The notes under the pieces were generated by a model that worked only from the letters and a program-made list of their open reading frames with translations, had not been told where the DNA came from and did no database searches. Shown piece after piece: positions 12,184 to 25,144 of a stretch of 64,000 nucleotides of DNA (position 1 is the first letter of the stretch; each line of letters starts with the position of its first letter). Made by a program: the position numbers and the translations under genes. Origin of the DNA: Spongilla lacustris (Eukaryota; Porifera; Demospongiae; Spongillida; Spongillidae); contig OX442423.1 in assembly GCA_949361645.1 (NCBI GenBank), forward strand, positions 1 through 64,000, given 5' to 3'.

Positions 12184-13732
12184 CACTGTGCAAAAACTTT
12201 GTTATACGATAGCGTATTCTATAGCGTATATTTGAATATACACCTTAAATATACACGCCAGCGTATAGAACCATATACGCAGGTGCGTATATTTAAATAT
12301 AACCAATCACGCGACATTTCTGGTTGCTTAGCAAACCGTTGAATTCACTTTGTGGCTACGTTGTCGGTCACCGTATACTAAGTGCTTCATATTCCGTATA
12401 TTATCCTCCTACCACTCCCACCCCTCGTTCCCGATCCAGTTTATTCAATATAAAATTTTAATCATTTTGCACATGTACAACAAAACAACAAACTAACAGT
12501 CCGAGGCGGCAATCTGCATATATTCGATCCAAGGCACCTGTACAGAATACGAACAATAAATTCAGATCGTAAAATAATATATTTCACTCACCACATATCA
12601 TATCCTCGTTCTGTTTATACATGATTCTATATATAAAGCAACAGATACATTATCGGGTAAGTGATATGCTTACCTTTCTTGTCTCCTATCTCCAATGTTT
12701 GACTTAAAACAATGGAACAGTGCGGGGTAACACTTACCGTACCGTCCAGTCGGAGTCTGCAAGTTAAAAAAAAACCTTAGCAAAACACAACAAATGAATA
12801 GGCCTTTACCTTTTTATATCGCGCTCCATTGTGCCTGCTGTTCTCTACTCATTTCGGTTGTTCAACCGAACAGGAACACTTAGGACACTTGCCAACCTAG
12901 TGCAAATAGAGAAAGGTGAATTCATTCTTTAGCAACTACAACACATAATACCGGTAACTTGTACACTCTGGAAAGACATTTAACGATCAAAACCCTGATC
13001 TCAGCACGATTCTTACAGTCCTTCTGTCTGTTCGTACCAAAAGCAACACGACCATGAAATAGCCCGCCTAAAATCTACAAATCACATGCACGGTTAGTTA
13101 ACCACATTTCTAATTGGAGCACTTTTGTATCGTACTACACAAACATTTGTACAGGGGTCCAATAGAGGTCTACTGTGTAGGCATTCTACTGCTTCCATTG
13201 TAGCATTTACTGGGATCCGATGTGATCATGACCAAACTCAACTGGCGAGTTAGCATAGGCCATAGCCATGCACCATGGGCCCGGCCTACCGCTCACAAAA
13301 TTTACCGCCGTATATACGGGTACACCAAGCAGATATAGCTAACCTTTGACGTCCAGCAGCATTAATAGAAGCAAAGTAGCACTCCTTCCCAGACTTCGAT
13401 GCCTACACACCTTCCTACCTCACGTGGGTCCGGGTACGGGTCTTACCACTCATGAATTAATTCTGTGGTATACTTATGTAAACAGTGGGATTTTATGGAA
13501 TGAAATATACGCAGTAGTATAACACACTACAGTATATTCAAATATACTCTTAAGAATACACTATCGTATATTTTGAAGGTGTGCTTATATAAACGGTGAC
13601 GTATTTGACACTTGCGTATTCTCAAATATACGCGGTTGTACACTTCAAATATACTACACAGGTTATATTTTGCGCATTCCTCAAATATACGCATAAGTAT
13701 ACACTATCGTATAACAAACTTTTTGCACAGTG
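12184..13732. mobile_element. CACTA-like non-autonomous element, 1.55 kb
   Basis: The left end is CACTGTGCAAAAACTTTG followed by TTATACGATAG. The right end, reversed, is CACTGTGCAAAAAGTTTG followed by TTATACGATAG. The flanking 3-bp duplication is TAG (12181-12183 and 13733-13735). Subterminal zones repeat CGTATATTTGAATATAC-like words at both ends. No long open frame lies inside, so it would depend on a transposase elsewhere. It is related to the 151-bp element at 11771 by its terminal sequence. Confidence 0.8.
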
Positions 13733-14039
13733 TAGGCAGTGTGGTCTACGTGTTTACATTGTGCAGCCATTGTATACAAGTACAAGCCACTTAAATAATT
13801 CAATATTTCATTTTTTGTTACCAACCCACAATTGCACAGGAAGGTTATGTTACCACCACATAATGGTATATCTAAGATTGGAAATTGTAGTGGGAGGTTA
13901 ACGGCTATACAAGGTACTGAGCATTATGGCTCTGGGTCCATTGCTAGTTTGTATAAGTGTCCCCGTGCCTATGTATGCTTTTACAAGGCATTGCAAGTGC
14001 CCCGTGACATACATGTGTGTGTGTGGTGGGGGTAGTGCA

Positions 14040-16203
14040 TTTCAATCACGTGGCAGACGTGTACAAAGATTGGGCACGGCTGATATTGCTTTTACATGGC
14101 ATGCCAGTAATTTGTTAAGCTAGTGGAGGGGTAGTGCGCTAGAATCGGCATGATTAAAGATGTTATTAAGCTTACGTGCCACGCCTGTCGTGTGTAAAGC
14201 TTGGATAATAGACAAGGCAGTATGTGTGTATGTGGGGTGGGGGGGGTTGTGCATTAGAATGGACACTGCAAACACAGTTAAGGATTGCACGTGGCACGGC
14301 AGATGTGTTCAAAGCTTGTACGTGACACGGCAGGCAGACGTACAAAAGTAGTGATGCGGGGGCACATACCTTCACCTAGCCTTTGTAAGGTAACTGTAAA
14401 ACACACTCGAGATATAATAAATGTATTGTTGCGATACACAAAAATAAAACGCTTAAGAAAACCCCTGCTATGGGAGGAACATAGCGGACCCAAAGCCGTA
14501 ATGCTATGAACCTTGGCGGTACTTTGTTCCCAGGCCTCGCTGGTATAAATAAAATATTATCGATTTGTCTATTTATAGCGATGTTTTATCTGTTTAAGTC
14601 GCTTGCTAATTGCTAGTAGTTTTAATTTGCAGTGCGATGTTTCTTCACATACTAAGGACATGTAATACAGTGTACACTTAAAATGATGTAGTTCCAGTAT
14701 GTGAACTTCAATAGAATTCTGCATGGAAAATTTGTAAGTCTGTTGGGTGGGTTGGCGGGTGGTTGGTCCTTCCCATAGTGCATCAAGACGTTCTAACAAG
14801 CCTATCGTGGCACATGTAACCTTAGCTAAGTGACAAGGCCATATGCAGGTACTGTAGTGCTTTTTACTAGCGCTGCATACGTGTGTTCAAATTATACATG
14901 GCACTGCAGGTATGAAGCTAGCTGGTAAAAGACACGCCACACGCGTGAGTGAAGCCTGGTTAATTAATGGACAACGACTTAATTTAGGTGACAAGGTAAG
15001 TACGGTAGTGCGTTTGAATCGCACGGCTTAGAGATATAATATTGAACGTGGCCCAGCAGATGTGAATTAAGCTCGTAGGTGGCACGCCAGTCGTGTGGGA
15101 AGCTTAGTTAATAGAAAAAACTTGTATCAACGGCTATGTGCGGACGTTGTACAAAAAAGTAATTAGGAACGTACCTCGATGGAAGTTCAATACACGAGAA
15201 CAAAGTTCGATCTTGCGTGGGCAGTCTGTCCTCGCTCCTTTGCCACACATTTCTAAAGGTTGAAAGGTGTAAGGCAAGGCTATGGCAAATTTCAAAGTAT
15301 CGAGTGGTTGTACATAAAGGGACTCGCGCGTTGTACCCGCGTACCCCTGTTGCACCTTCAGAAATGTGCGGCACGTATATCCCACCCTTCGTACCTGTTT
15401 AAACAGGCCAACACCTCAGCTCAGCTCTGCTACCAAGGCCAATCGCTACAAAGTGCATTAAAAGGAATTATTAACTATTTCTAATTCAAATTTTGAGGAT
15501 TAGATTGGTAGGTAGCGTACAGGCTGCTTATAGTAGTGACGTGAGGGTTTTTTTAAGGTGAGTGAGGGGCAAAGCTTATATCTGTGTGAAGTGCGTGTGC
15601 AGTGTGTACGCGCTGGATGGTCTGCCTCGTAACTAGAGGTCTGCTTGATGCAGCAATTGGTCCTATATGGTGCTTACGATACGCCAGAGCACAACGCAAT
15701 CTTCCAACAACACGTCCTAATGCAGTGGCGCTTTGAACCTATTGTACACTACGTCAAGCCTTGATGTTAGTAAAATAGACACCCGTAAATGACATTCGTG
15801 CTAAACAATTACTGCTCTGTTCAGAGCAACCATACAAATATAATCATCGTATACCTGGCGCTAACACAAGGATTCGTTGCACAGTGCAACACTGGGCCCA
15901 AAACGCGAGTCACTCGAAGATGATAAACAAATATTTTTAGTCGTGCCCGGACCATACATGTATGTCAATTAAATCAATTGATATTCAATTGGCATTTGGC
16001 AGCCAAACAAACGCAAGGCATAGGTGGAAGATATACTTTTCTGTCGTTTGAGGAACGAATTAGACAGTGGCTATGTAAATGTGTGTGAAGGCCCTAGTGG
16101 CCTTGACAAAACTAATCAATTATCATTTAGGCCTATATTTATTTTTAGTAGCAGTAGTCTGCCCCAGGCCTGTTGGTGTATCAACAAAGCTATGTGACAA
16201 GGC

Positions 16204-16250
<47 letters not shown>

Positions 16251-16690
16251 TGCATTTTACTCGCGCTGCATACGTGTTGAATGGCACGGCAGATATGGAG
16301 TAAGCTTTTACATGGCACGCCAGTCGTGTGTGGGGCTTGGTTAATAGACAAAGCTTGTATCAGTGACAAACCCACGTGAGCGTGGGTGTGGGGGAGGGTG
16401 TAAGTACTGTAGTGTGTTTGAATCGCGCGGCAGACGTGTACGATGATTGAAAATGGCAGTGTAGGTGAACTAAGCTTGCAGATCGATCGCCAGTCGTGTG
16501 GGAGGCTTGGTTTATAGATATATAAGACGAGGTGACAAGGCCATATCGGCCATATGTGTAGAACCGACGCGGCAAACGCGTTTGAAGATTGCACATAGCA
16601 CGGCAGACGTGTACTAACTTGGTACATGGTACGGCAGATGTGTTCGACGCTTGTACATGGCACGGCAGACACGTTGTACAAAATAGTGAT
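14040..16690. repeat. Region of dispersed GGCACGGCAGACGTGT repeats
   Basis: Blocks at about 14040-14360, 14840-15160 and 16190-16690 carry degenerate units with GGCACGGCAGACGTGT, AAGCTTGTACATGG and GGCACGCCAGTCGTGTG. Between the blocks there is no recognisable gene. Short open frames here come from the repeat. Confidence 0.55.
16206..16249. repeat. (GT)n microsatellite
   Basis: An uninterrupted run of about 22 GT dinucleotides. Confidence 0.95.
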
Positions 16691-17035
16691 TAGGGACGCA
16701 CCTTCGACGGAAGTGAAGACGAGCTTTCAATAGACGAGTACAAAGTTCGGTCTAGACCTGTCGATGCATTGGCAGTCTGTAGACGCTTCTCCTCGCTCTT
16801 TACAAGTATTTACGACAGCCAGCCATAAGTTTCTAAAGGCATGAAAGATAAATTTAACTAGGGCAGCACACCTGAGGACGAGGTGGTTGCTCATGTTGTC
16901 TATGGGACGGAGCGAGAATGATTCCAACGAGTGACCAATAATGTGATGCAATGATATTCAATGAGCAACCACAAGCGACCACTGAATGGGCGTTCAATTG
17001 GAGCCACACAGTTGGCTCCAACACTCCCGTATTAG

Positions 17036-17502
17036 GGGCTTTTTTATGGCGCGCGAAGCGCGCAGTATGGCGCCGAAGGCGCCCGTCCGCGAAGCGGACT
17101 CGGGACGAGGCTGGGTCGGGTTTTCAATTTTCAACCCCGGGTGGAATTTAACCCCGGATTCGTAGAGGCGGTGGAAAGTTGCTCAACCCTACGTGAACAG
17201 CCTTGCCCATCCTTAACCCTATCAACCCTAAGTATCACCCTAACAAGCGCGTATTCACTAAGCTAACAGGGGCTTTTTTATGGCGCGCGAAGCGCGCAGT
17301 ATGGCGCCGAAGGCGCCCGTCCGCGAAGCGGACTCGGGACGAGGCTGGGTCGGGTTTTCAATTTTCAACCCCGGGTGGAATTTAACCCCGGATTCGTAGA
17401 GGCGGTGGAAAGTTGCTCAACCCTACGTGAACAGCCTTGCCCATCCTTAACCCTATCAACCCTAAGTATCACCCTAACAAGCGCGTATTCACTAAGCTAA
17501 CA
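17036..17502 (+). repeat. 234-bp tandem dimer with triple GAA-loop hairpins
   Basis: Two nearly identical 234-bp units. Each has three consecutive perfect 15-nt hairpins with 6-bp stems and a GAA loop: GCGCGC-GAA-GCGCGC (17049-17063), GGCGCC-GAA-GGCGCC (17069-17083) and GTCCGC-GAA-GCGGAC (17085-17099), repeated at +234. Downstream in each unit come TCGGGACGAGG, then GGAATTTAACCCCGGATT, then an ACCCTAA-rich stretch. Related sequence lies on the minus strand at 59.6-59.8 kb. The short open frames that span it come from the repeat and have no family resemblance. Confidence 0.9.
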
Positions 17503-19406
17503 GGGCCAATGGGGTAGCCTCCACAAAGTCAGTGCAGATGCCACCCCAAGTTGAGTCAGCAGCCCCCACACAAACAAGGGCCAATAGGGCCAGCCCCACA
17601 CAGTACAATCACCAGCCCCTCTCTGCTCACTTCAAATAGAGCCACTAGACCCTCTACCAGTACACACACTGCAAGTCCAGACAGCAAGCCACACCAGCCC
17701 AGCAAGGAAGTACCAGCTGCCACACAACCAGTGGTTAATCGAGCCCCCAGAATAATGCCAGTGGAGAAACCAGCCCTCGCACTGCAAGTGGATTCAGCAA
17801 CCCCAAAAATTTCAGGGGTACATGTAAATGTACTTGAGGGGGAAAAGAAAACTACACATGCCCTCTTCAAACACTACAGCAGAACAAGTGGAACTTTAAG
17901 CCCTCATAGTTAATATGTAGCAGTCCCCACAGCCCTCCCCCCTACTAACAATGAAAGAGGGGCCAATCAGCCAATGGGACAGTACAACCACCAACCCTCT
18001 TCATTGGTCAGGGGACATATACCATGAACACATGCCGTCACAACCAGTTGAACCTCAATGCAAGTGGACTTAACAGACCCACCACACACTGGTGCCAGCC
18101 CTCCCCCCCCCCCCCCCCCCTCAGCCCCCCTCTGCTCACTACGTGTCCTTCACTGCAAGTTGCGTCAGCTGTCCATGAGCCAATGGGGGCATAGAACTAC
18201 CACTCTGCCTCACTGTAATCACACACTACCTTTGGAACCAACCATTAACCCCCATACTGCAAGTGAACTCAATACTGCAAAACCTGACCCCCACACTGCC
18301 AGCAAGGGAGCACCAGCTGTCATACAACCAGAGTGTCAATGTGGCCCCCACTTAGTGCCAGTGGAGAAGGCAGCCCTCACACTGTAAATGGAGTCAGTAG
18401 CCCCATGCAACAATTTCAGTGGACATGTGCATGTACCAATGGAATCACACATGCCTCCTTCAAACACTACCAGTGGAATGTTTAGCCCTCATAGCAAGTG
18501 GACTTATTCCTTAGCAGCCTCCACAGCGCCCACCCCCCCCCCCCCCCCCCACTACCTGTCCTTTACTGAAAGAGGGGGTTAATGGGACCATCCCCACACA
18601 GTACAACTACCAGCCTTCCTCATTGCAAGCCAATGGAACCTCTGCTCAAACATTGGAGCTACCAGCCTTCTCACAAATAGAGTTATCATACCCCCACACT
18701 GCTAGCAGAAATGTGGCCCCCACAATAATGCCAGTGGAGATGCCAGCCATCACACAGCAAATGGAGTCGGCATCCCCACCAATTTTAGGGGAGCCACTAA
18801 CTACATGTATCGATAACACATGCCCTCACTACCAGATGAGCCATTAATCCTCACTCCACAAGTGGACCTAGCAGGTACCACGCACTGAGGCCAGCCCACG
18901 CCCCCGCTACCTTTCTATTGCTGCATATAAGTTGAGTCAGCATTTGAGGGGCCACCACCAGCCCCCTCACCTCAAGCTCGTGAACAATACCAGTGGAACC
19001 TGTAAAGTGTTCCCTACAACTGAACTTAATAGCCTCACATGTCCATGCCCATGCACAACATAGCCGATGGGGTAGCCTCCACAAAGCCAGTGCCCAAGTT
19101 GAGTCAGCAGCCTCCACACAAACAGGAGCCTGTAGGGCCAGCTCCGCACAGTACAACCACCAGCCCCTCTCTGCTCACTTCAAATGGAGCCACTAGGCAC
19201 ACTGCAAGTCCAGTCAGCCATCAGCTGCCACATAACCAGGCATCACCCCACAATAATGCCAGCCCTCTGAACTACATGTACCAATGGACCCACACATTCC
19301 CTGCTCCTAACACAACACATGGAACCAGGAACCATTAGCCCTCACTGCAATTGGACTTATATTAGCACTGGGGCCAGCTCCTGTCCTTTACAATCAACGG
19401 TCCAGA

Positions 19407-19438
<32 letters not shown>

Positions 19439-19600
19439 ACTGCATATGGACTTGGCACCCCGACAGTTTTAGGCAAGCCATCATCTACCAGTGGAGCTAC
19501 TAGCCCCCACACTATGTGTAAATTACCAGTCCCTATTGGAGCCACTGTATACCTGTTTTCTGTGCACACAATTTTATCTGAGGTGAAGTGAAGCCTTGTT
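17503..19600 (+). repeat. Left arm of large inverted low-complexity repeat
   Basis: Degenerate repetitive sequence with recurrent words such as CCAGTGGAGAA, CACTGCAAGTGGA and CCCCCACACTG, plus poly-C tracts near 18109 and 19405. Its reverse complement matches 21445-25110; for example the segment at 17506-17610 matches 24260-24362. Open frames exist on both strands but look like low-complexity repeats with no family match. Confidence 0.75.
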
Positions 19601-20024
19601 ATTGGTGGGTGAATATCATTACCTGCCCTATCAGTACTAATTTAGGGTGGTAGTTGGTTTATATAGGCAAGCAAGGCATACAAGAAGGTTTGAGTTGTAC
19701 ATCTAAAATGTACATGTACCCTCTTGCTGGAAACTAGTGCTTTATGTACATGGAGCAATAAGTACCATTTTAAATGTCATAAAAGTAACATGTGGAATAT
19801 ACAACTGCATGTAAATTGCACACGTAGGCACAGTCCATAAAGGCAACAATATTATGCATCACACCTTCCCAAGTGAAGTTAGCAGACCCCACACTGTCAG
19901 CAAAGTCACCAGCCTCCTCACTACCAGTGTAACCCACACATGAAGGGGAACCATTTGTAGAGTATGGGCATTATTATGGGGGCTCCATTGACGGCTGGCA
20001 GTGAACGGTTTGATAACACCACAT

Positions 20025-20032
20025 GTGGAAGG
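20025..20032. repeat. Target-site duplication, left copy
   Basis: GTGGAAGG, repeated directly at 21445-21452 on the other side of the hAT-like element. Confidence 0.85.
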
Positions 20033-21444
20033 TAGGGTGTGTAACCGGTTATCAGGTTATTCGGGTTATTCGGATATTCGCAAAAACCTATCCGTTCGAA
20101 TAGTAATTTAGCATTACTCGGAAAAATCGATTATTGGATTTGTTCTATTCAAAATAACCGGTTTGTGCATTTCCATTCGGAGGTACTTAGGTATTCGTCG
20201 TCCGCATCGACAATTCGCCCATTATTCGAATACATTGTTATGACGATATCCGGATACGCGCGTACGCGTTGACGATATTACATGTACAGTGTACGACGTT
20301 AATTACTTCTAATTTGAAATGTAACGTTAACGTCACCGTTGTTACTATTTATATATACGTGGGGACGAGATCAAAATCATGTACGGGCAGTAGCCAATTA
20401 AAGAGTCTGAGATCTCCCTCTTCACGTGTCATGACGACGGACAGATGCAGCTACAAATCAAAGTTAATTCGCTTAGTCCATTTTGAACGAGCTGGTTTCT
20501 TGCATCAATCTCTTTGAGCTGATATTGCCGCGATCGTACTTAGGCCTACTTATTATTTTCAAAACTCGCGATGGTGAAATGGAGGCTGCATGGCCGCTGG
20601 TGCGTAAACATCATCTGGGGTTCTATTTATTTGGCATCAAGTACGATTTGTACATCTGTAGATAGACCTCAGCGTGGCCACGCTAACTTATAGGTCGGGA
20701 CACGCCCAACTAGGTATGTGGTTAGGCCAAGCGATTTAGGCCTATGTAGGTAGCTGTGGTTGTGTGCTGACTGCATCTGGTGTGAAGTGGGGTAGCTGTG
20801 ATGGATGCATACTGCGAGTACTGATCTGGCCATGGTGTATGTGGGTAGTTATAGGGTGTCTAGTGTGATGGGATGGTTGTGTGCCTCATGAGGCCATGCA
20901 TCTGGTGTGATGGGGGTAGGTGTGTTTGTGTGCTGTGCTGAGGGCATCTGGTGTGATGGGGGTAGGTGTGTTTGTGTGCTGAGGGCATCTGGTGTGATGG
21001 GGTAGGTGTGTTTGTGTGCTGAGGGTATCTAATGGTGTGATGTGGGTAGGTGTGTTTTTTTGCTGAGGGCATCTGGTGTGATGGGGGTAGGTGTGTTTGT
21101 GTGCTGAGGGCATCTGGTTATGTATGTTTGTGTGCGAGGGCATCTGGTGTGCTGTGGATAGGTGTGTTTGTGTGCTGAGGGTGTCTGGTGTGATGTGGGT
21201 AGCTGTAGGAGGGTCTCTGGTGTGATGTGTACATTTAGGTGGCTCAGTGAGCATGCAGAAAACCTGAATAACCTAGGTATTCGGCTTGCAAATTGTCAAA
21301 ACCTATTCGGAAAAATCGATTTTCTTTTTTCAAGTATTCGGAGAAATCGATTTTCAGATCCATAAAAACCTGAAAAATCGATTAGTGTTTTAAAAGTATT
21401 CGGAAAAATCGATTTTCATTATTCAGGGGAGGTTACACACCCTA
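20033..21444. mobile_element. hAT-like non-autonomous element
   Basis: A 1412-bp element with perfect 14-bp terminal inverted repeats TAGGGTGTGTAACC / GGTTACACACCCTA and an 8-bp target duplication GTGGAAGG. That combination is typical of the hAT superfamily. Subterminal zones carry several copies of TATTCGGAAAAATCGATTTTC-like words (for example near 20117 and 21310-21415), plausible transposase-binding repeats. The interior has no transposase frame and includes a minisatellite. It split the inverted-arm block, so it is younger than that block. Confidence 0.85.
20760..21235. repeat. Minisatellite inside hAT-like element
   Basis: Tandem units of about 40 bp built on GCATCTGGTGTGATGGGGGT and AGGTGTGTTTGTGTGCTGAG. 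About ten copies with length variation. Confidence 0.85.
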
Positions 21445-21452
21445 GTGGAAGG
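21445..21452. repeat. Target-site duplication, right copy
   Basis: GTGGAAGG, matching 20025-20032. Confidence 0.85.
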
Positions 21453-24400
21453 GCTGGTGGCTCCACTGGTTGTGCAGCGCTTTTGACTGGACTTGCAGTG
21501 TGAGGTTACTAAGTTCAATTGCAGCTTGGGAGTTAATGGTTCCATTGACTTGCAATGAGGAAGGCTGGTAGTTGTACTGTGTGGTGATGGTCCCATTAGC
21601 CCCCTCTTTCAGTGAAGGACAGGTAGTGGGGGGGTGAGGGTGGGCGCTGTGGAGGCTGCTAAGGAATAAGTCCACTTGCTGTGAGGACTAAACGTTCCAC
21701 TGGTTCCATTGGTAGTGTTTGAAGGGGGCATGTGTGATTCCATTGGTACATGTGTATACATGCACATGTCGCCTGAAATTGCTGCATGGGGCTACTGACT
21801 CAATTTACAGTGTGAGGGCTGCCTTCTCCACTGGCATTAAGTTGGGGCCACATTGACACTCTGGTTGTGTGACAGCTGGTGCTCCCTTGCTGGCAGTGTG
21901 GGGGTCAGGTTTTGCAGTATTGAGTTCACTTGCAGTATGGGGGTTAATGGTTGGTTCCAAAGGTAGTGTGTGATTATAGTGAGGCTGAGTGGTAGTTCTA
22001 TGCCCCCATTGGCTCATGGACAGCTGACGCAACTTGCAGTGAAGGACACGTAGTGAGCAGAGGGGGGCTGAGGGGGGGGGGGAGGAGGGGCGAGGGCTGG
22101 CACCAGTGTGTGGTGGGCCTGTTAAGTCCACTTGCATTGAGGTTCAACTTGTAGTGACAGCATGTGTTCTTGGTACATGTTCCCTGACTAATGAAGAGGG
22201 TTGGTGGTTGTACTGTCCCATTGGCTGATTGGCCCCTCTTTCATTGTACATGTAGGACAGGTAGTAGCAGGGGGGGGGGGGGGGGGGGGCTGTGGGACTG
22301 CTACGTATTAACTATGAGGGCTTAAAGTTCCACTTGTTCTGTTGTAGTGTTTGAAGAGGGCATGTGTGGTTTTCTTTTCCCCCTCAAGTACATTTACATG
22401 TATCCCTGAAATTTTTGGGGTTGCTGAATCCACTTGCAGTGCGAGGGCTGGTTTCTCCACTGGCATTATTCTGGGGGCTCGATTAACCACTGGTTGTGTG
22501 GCAGCTGGTACTTCCTTGCTGGGCTCCATCGGTGAGAGGGCTCCACTCATGTGGCCTGCCGTCTGGACTTGCAGTGTGTACTGGTAGAGGGTCTAGTGGC
22601 TCTATTTGAAGTGAGCAGAGAGGGCCTGGTGATTGTACTGTGTGGGGCTGGCCCTATTGGCCCTTGTTTGTGTGGGGGCTGCTGACTCAACTTGGGGTGG
22701 CATCTTCACTGACTTTGTGGAGGCTACCCCATTGGCCCTGGGTATAGCTGAGGGTGTTCTGTAAGAATGGTTCCATGGGCTGCTGGCTGCAGTGTGAGCC
22801 TTTATTTATTAAGTTCAGTTGCAGTGTAGACTTTACAGGTTCCACTGGTATTGTTCATGAGCTTGCGGTGAGGGGCTGGTGGTTCTACTGTGTGGGGGAT
22901 CCCAGTTGACTCAACTTGTATTGAAAGAAAGATAGTGGGGGGGGGGGGGGGGGGGTTGGTCCCAATGTGTGGAGCCTGTTAAGACCACTTGCGGAGTGAG
23001 GGTAATGATTGATCTGGTAGTGAGGTCATCACGTGTTGTTGGTACATGTAGTTCATTGCTCCCCTGAAATTGTTGGGGATGCTGATTCCATTTGCAGCCT
23101 GAGGGCTGGCATCTCCATTGGCATTATTGTGCGGGCCACATTTCTGCTAGCAGTGTGGGGGTATGATAGCTCTATTTGTGAGAAGACTGGTAGCTCCAAT
23201 GTTTGAGCAGAGGTTCCATTGGCTTGCAATGAGGAAGGCTGGTAGTTGTACTGTGTGGTGATGGTCCCATTAGCCCCCTCTTTCAGTGAAAAACAGATTG
23301 TGGGGGCTGCTAAGTAATAAGTCCACTTATTGTGAGGGCTAAAAGTTCCACTGCATGGTTCCATTGGTGGGACATGTGTTATTCCATTGGTACATGTGCG
23401 TACATGCACATGTCCCCTGAAATTGTTGGGGCTACTGACTCCATTTCCAGTGTGAGGGCTGCCTTCTCCACTGGCATTAAGTGGGGGCCACATTGACACT
23501 CTGGTTGTGTGACAGCTGGTGCTCCCTTGCTGGCAGTGTGGGGGTCAGGTTTTGCAGTATTGAGTTCACTTGCAGTATGGGGGTTAATGGTTGGTTCCAA
23601 AGGTAGTGTGTGATTGCAGTGAGGCGGAGTGGTAGTTCTATGGCCCCCATTGGCTCATGGACAGCTGACGCAACTTGCAGTGAAGGACACGTAGTGAGCA
23701 GAGGGGGGCTGAGGGGGGGGGGAGGAGGGGCGAGGGCTGGCACCAGTGCTTGCATTGAGGTTCAACTTGTAGTGACGGCATGTGTTCTTGGTACATGTTC
23801 CCTGACTAATGAAGAGGGTTGGTGGTTGTACTGTCCCATTGGCTGATTGGCCCCTCTTTCATTGTACATGTAGGACAGGTAGTAGCGGGGGGGGGGAGGG
23901 GGGGTGGGGGGGGCTGTGGGGACTGCTACATATTAACTATGAGGGCTTAAAGTTCCACTTGTTCTGTTGTAGTGTTTGAAGAGGGCATGTGTGGTTTTCT
24001 TTTCCCCCTCAAGTACATTTACATGTACCCCTGAAATTTTTGGGGTTGCTGAATCCACTTGCAGTGCGAGGGCTGGTTTCTCCACTGGCATTATTCTGGG
24101 GGCTCGATTAACCACTGGTTGTATGGCAGCTGGTACTTCCTTGCTGGGCTCCATCGGTGAGAGGGCTCCACTCATGTGGCCTGCCGTCTGGACTTGCAGT
24201 GTGTACTGGTAGAGGGTCTAGTGGCTCTATTTGAAGTGAGCAGAGAGGGGCTGGTGGTTGTACTGTGTGGGGCTGGCCCTATTGGCCCTTGTTTGTGTGG
24301 GGGCTGCTGACTCAACTTGGGGTGGCATCTTCACTGACTTTGTGGAGGCTACCCCATTGGCCTTGGGTAGCTGAGGGTGTTCTGTAAGAATGGTTCCATG

Positions 24401-25110
24401 GGCTGCTGGCTGCAGTGTGAGGCTTTATTTATTAAGTTCAGTTGCAGTGTAGACTTTACAGGTTCCACTGGTATTGTTCATGAGCTTGGGGTGAGGGGGC
24501 TGGCGGTTCTACTGTGTGGGGGATCCCAGCTGACTCAACTTGCATTGAAAGAAAGGTAGTGGGGGGGGGAGGGGGGGGGTTTGGTCCCAGTGTGTGGAGC
24601 CTGTTAAGACCACTTGCAGAGTGAGGGTTAATGATTGATCTGGTAGTGAGGTCATCACGTGTTGTTGGTACCTGTAGTTCATAGCTCCCCTGAAATTGTT
24701 TGGGATGCTGATTCCATTTGCAGCCTGAGGGCTGGCATCTCCACTGGCATTATTGTGGGGGCCACATCCCTGCTGGCAGTGTGGGTGTCTGATGATCTAT
24801 CTGCGAGAGGGCTGGTGTCTCCACTGGCATTGTGGATGTTAGCTCCATAGGCCAGGTTAGCTGGTGGCTCCTTTGCTGGAATTATGGGGCCTGTTAATTC
24901 CACTTGATGGCTCCACTATTTGGAATGTGAGGCCATTAATTTAAATTGCAGCATGAGGCATAATGGTTCCAAAGGTATATAGTGTGCACTTGCAGTGAGG
25001 GGGCTTGTGGTTCTGCTGTGTGGGGATGGCCTCTTTGGCCCCAGGGCTGCTGAGCGAACTTGTAGTGAAGGGCCTAGCCCCATTAGCCCCTGGCTATGTG
25101 GGGGTGGGGC
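21453..25110 (-). repeat. Right arm of large inverted repeat, internally duplicated
   Basis: Reverse-complement counterpart of 17503-19600. It contains a tandem duplication of about 1.62 kb: 22320-22750 aligns with about 23940-24370. Poly-G tracts (near 22073, 22271, 22937, 23713, 23886 and 24560) mirror the poly-C tracts of the left arm. No gene recognised. Confidence 0.75.
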
Positions 25111-25144
25111 TGGTGGCTCTTTTGGTAATTCAGGGGCTGCTCAC

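Noticed and set aside
17210..17500. Interstitial telomere repeat (ACCCTAA words)
   Set aside because: Units are irregular (TTAACCCTATCAACCCTAAGTATC) and belong to the 234-bp dimer; there is no true hexamer array.
17551..19338. Proline/threonine-rich secreted or mucin-like protein
   Set aside because: Frames are interrupted, exist on both strands and recur inverted at 21.4-25.1 kb. They behave as low-complexity DNA repeats.
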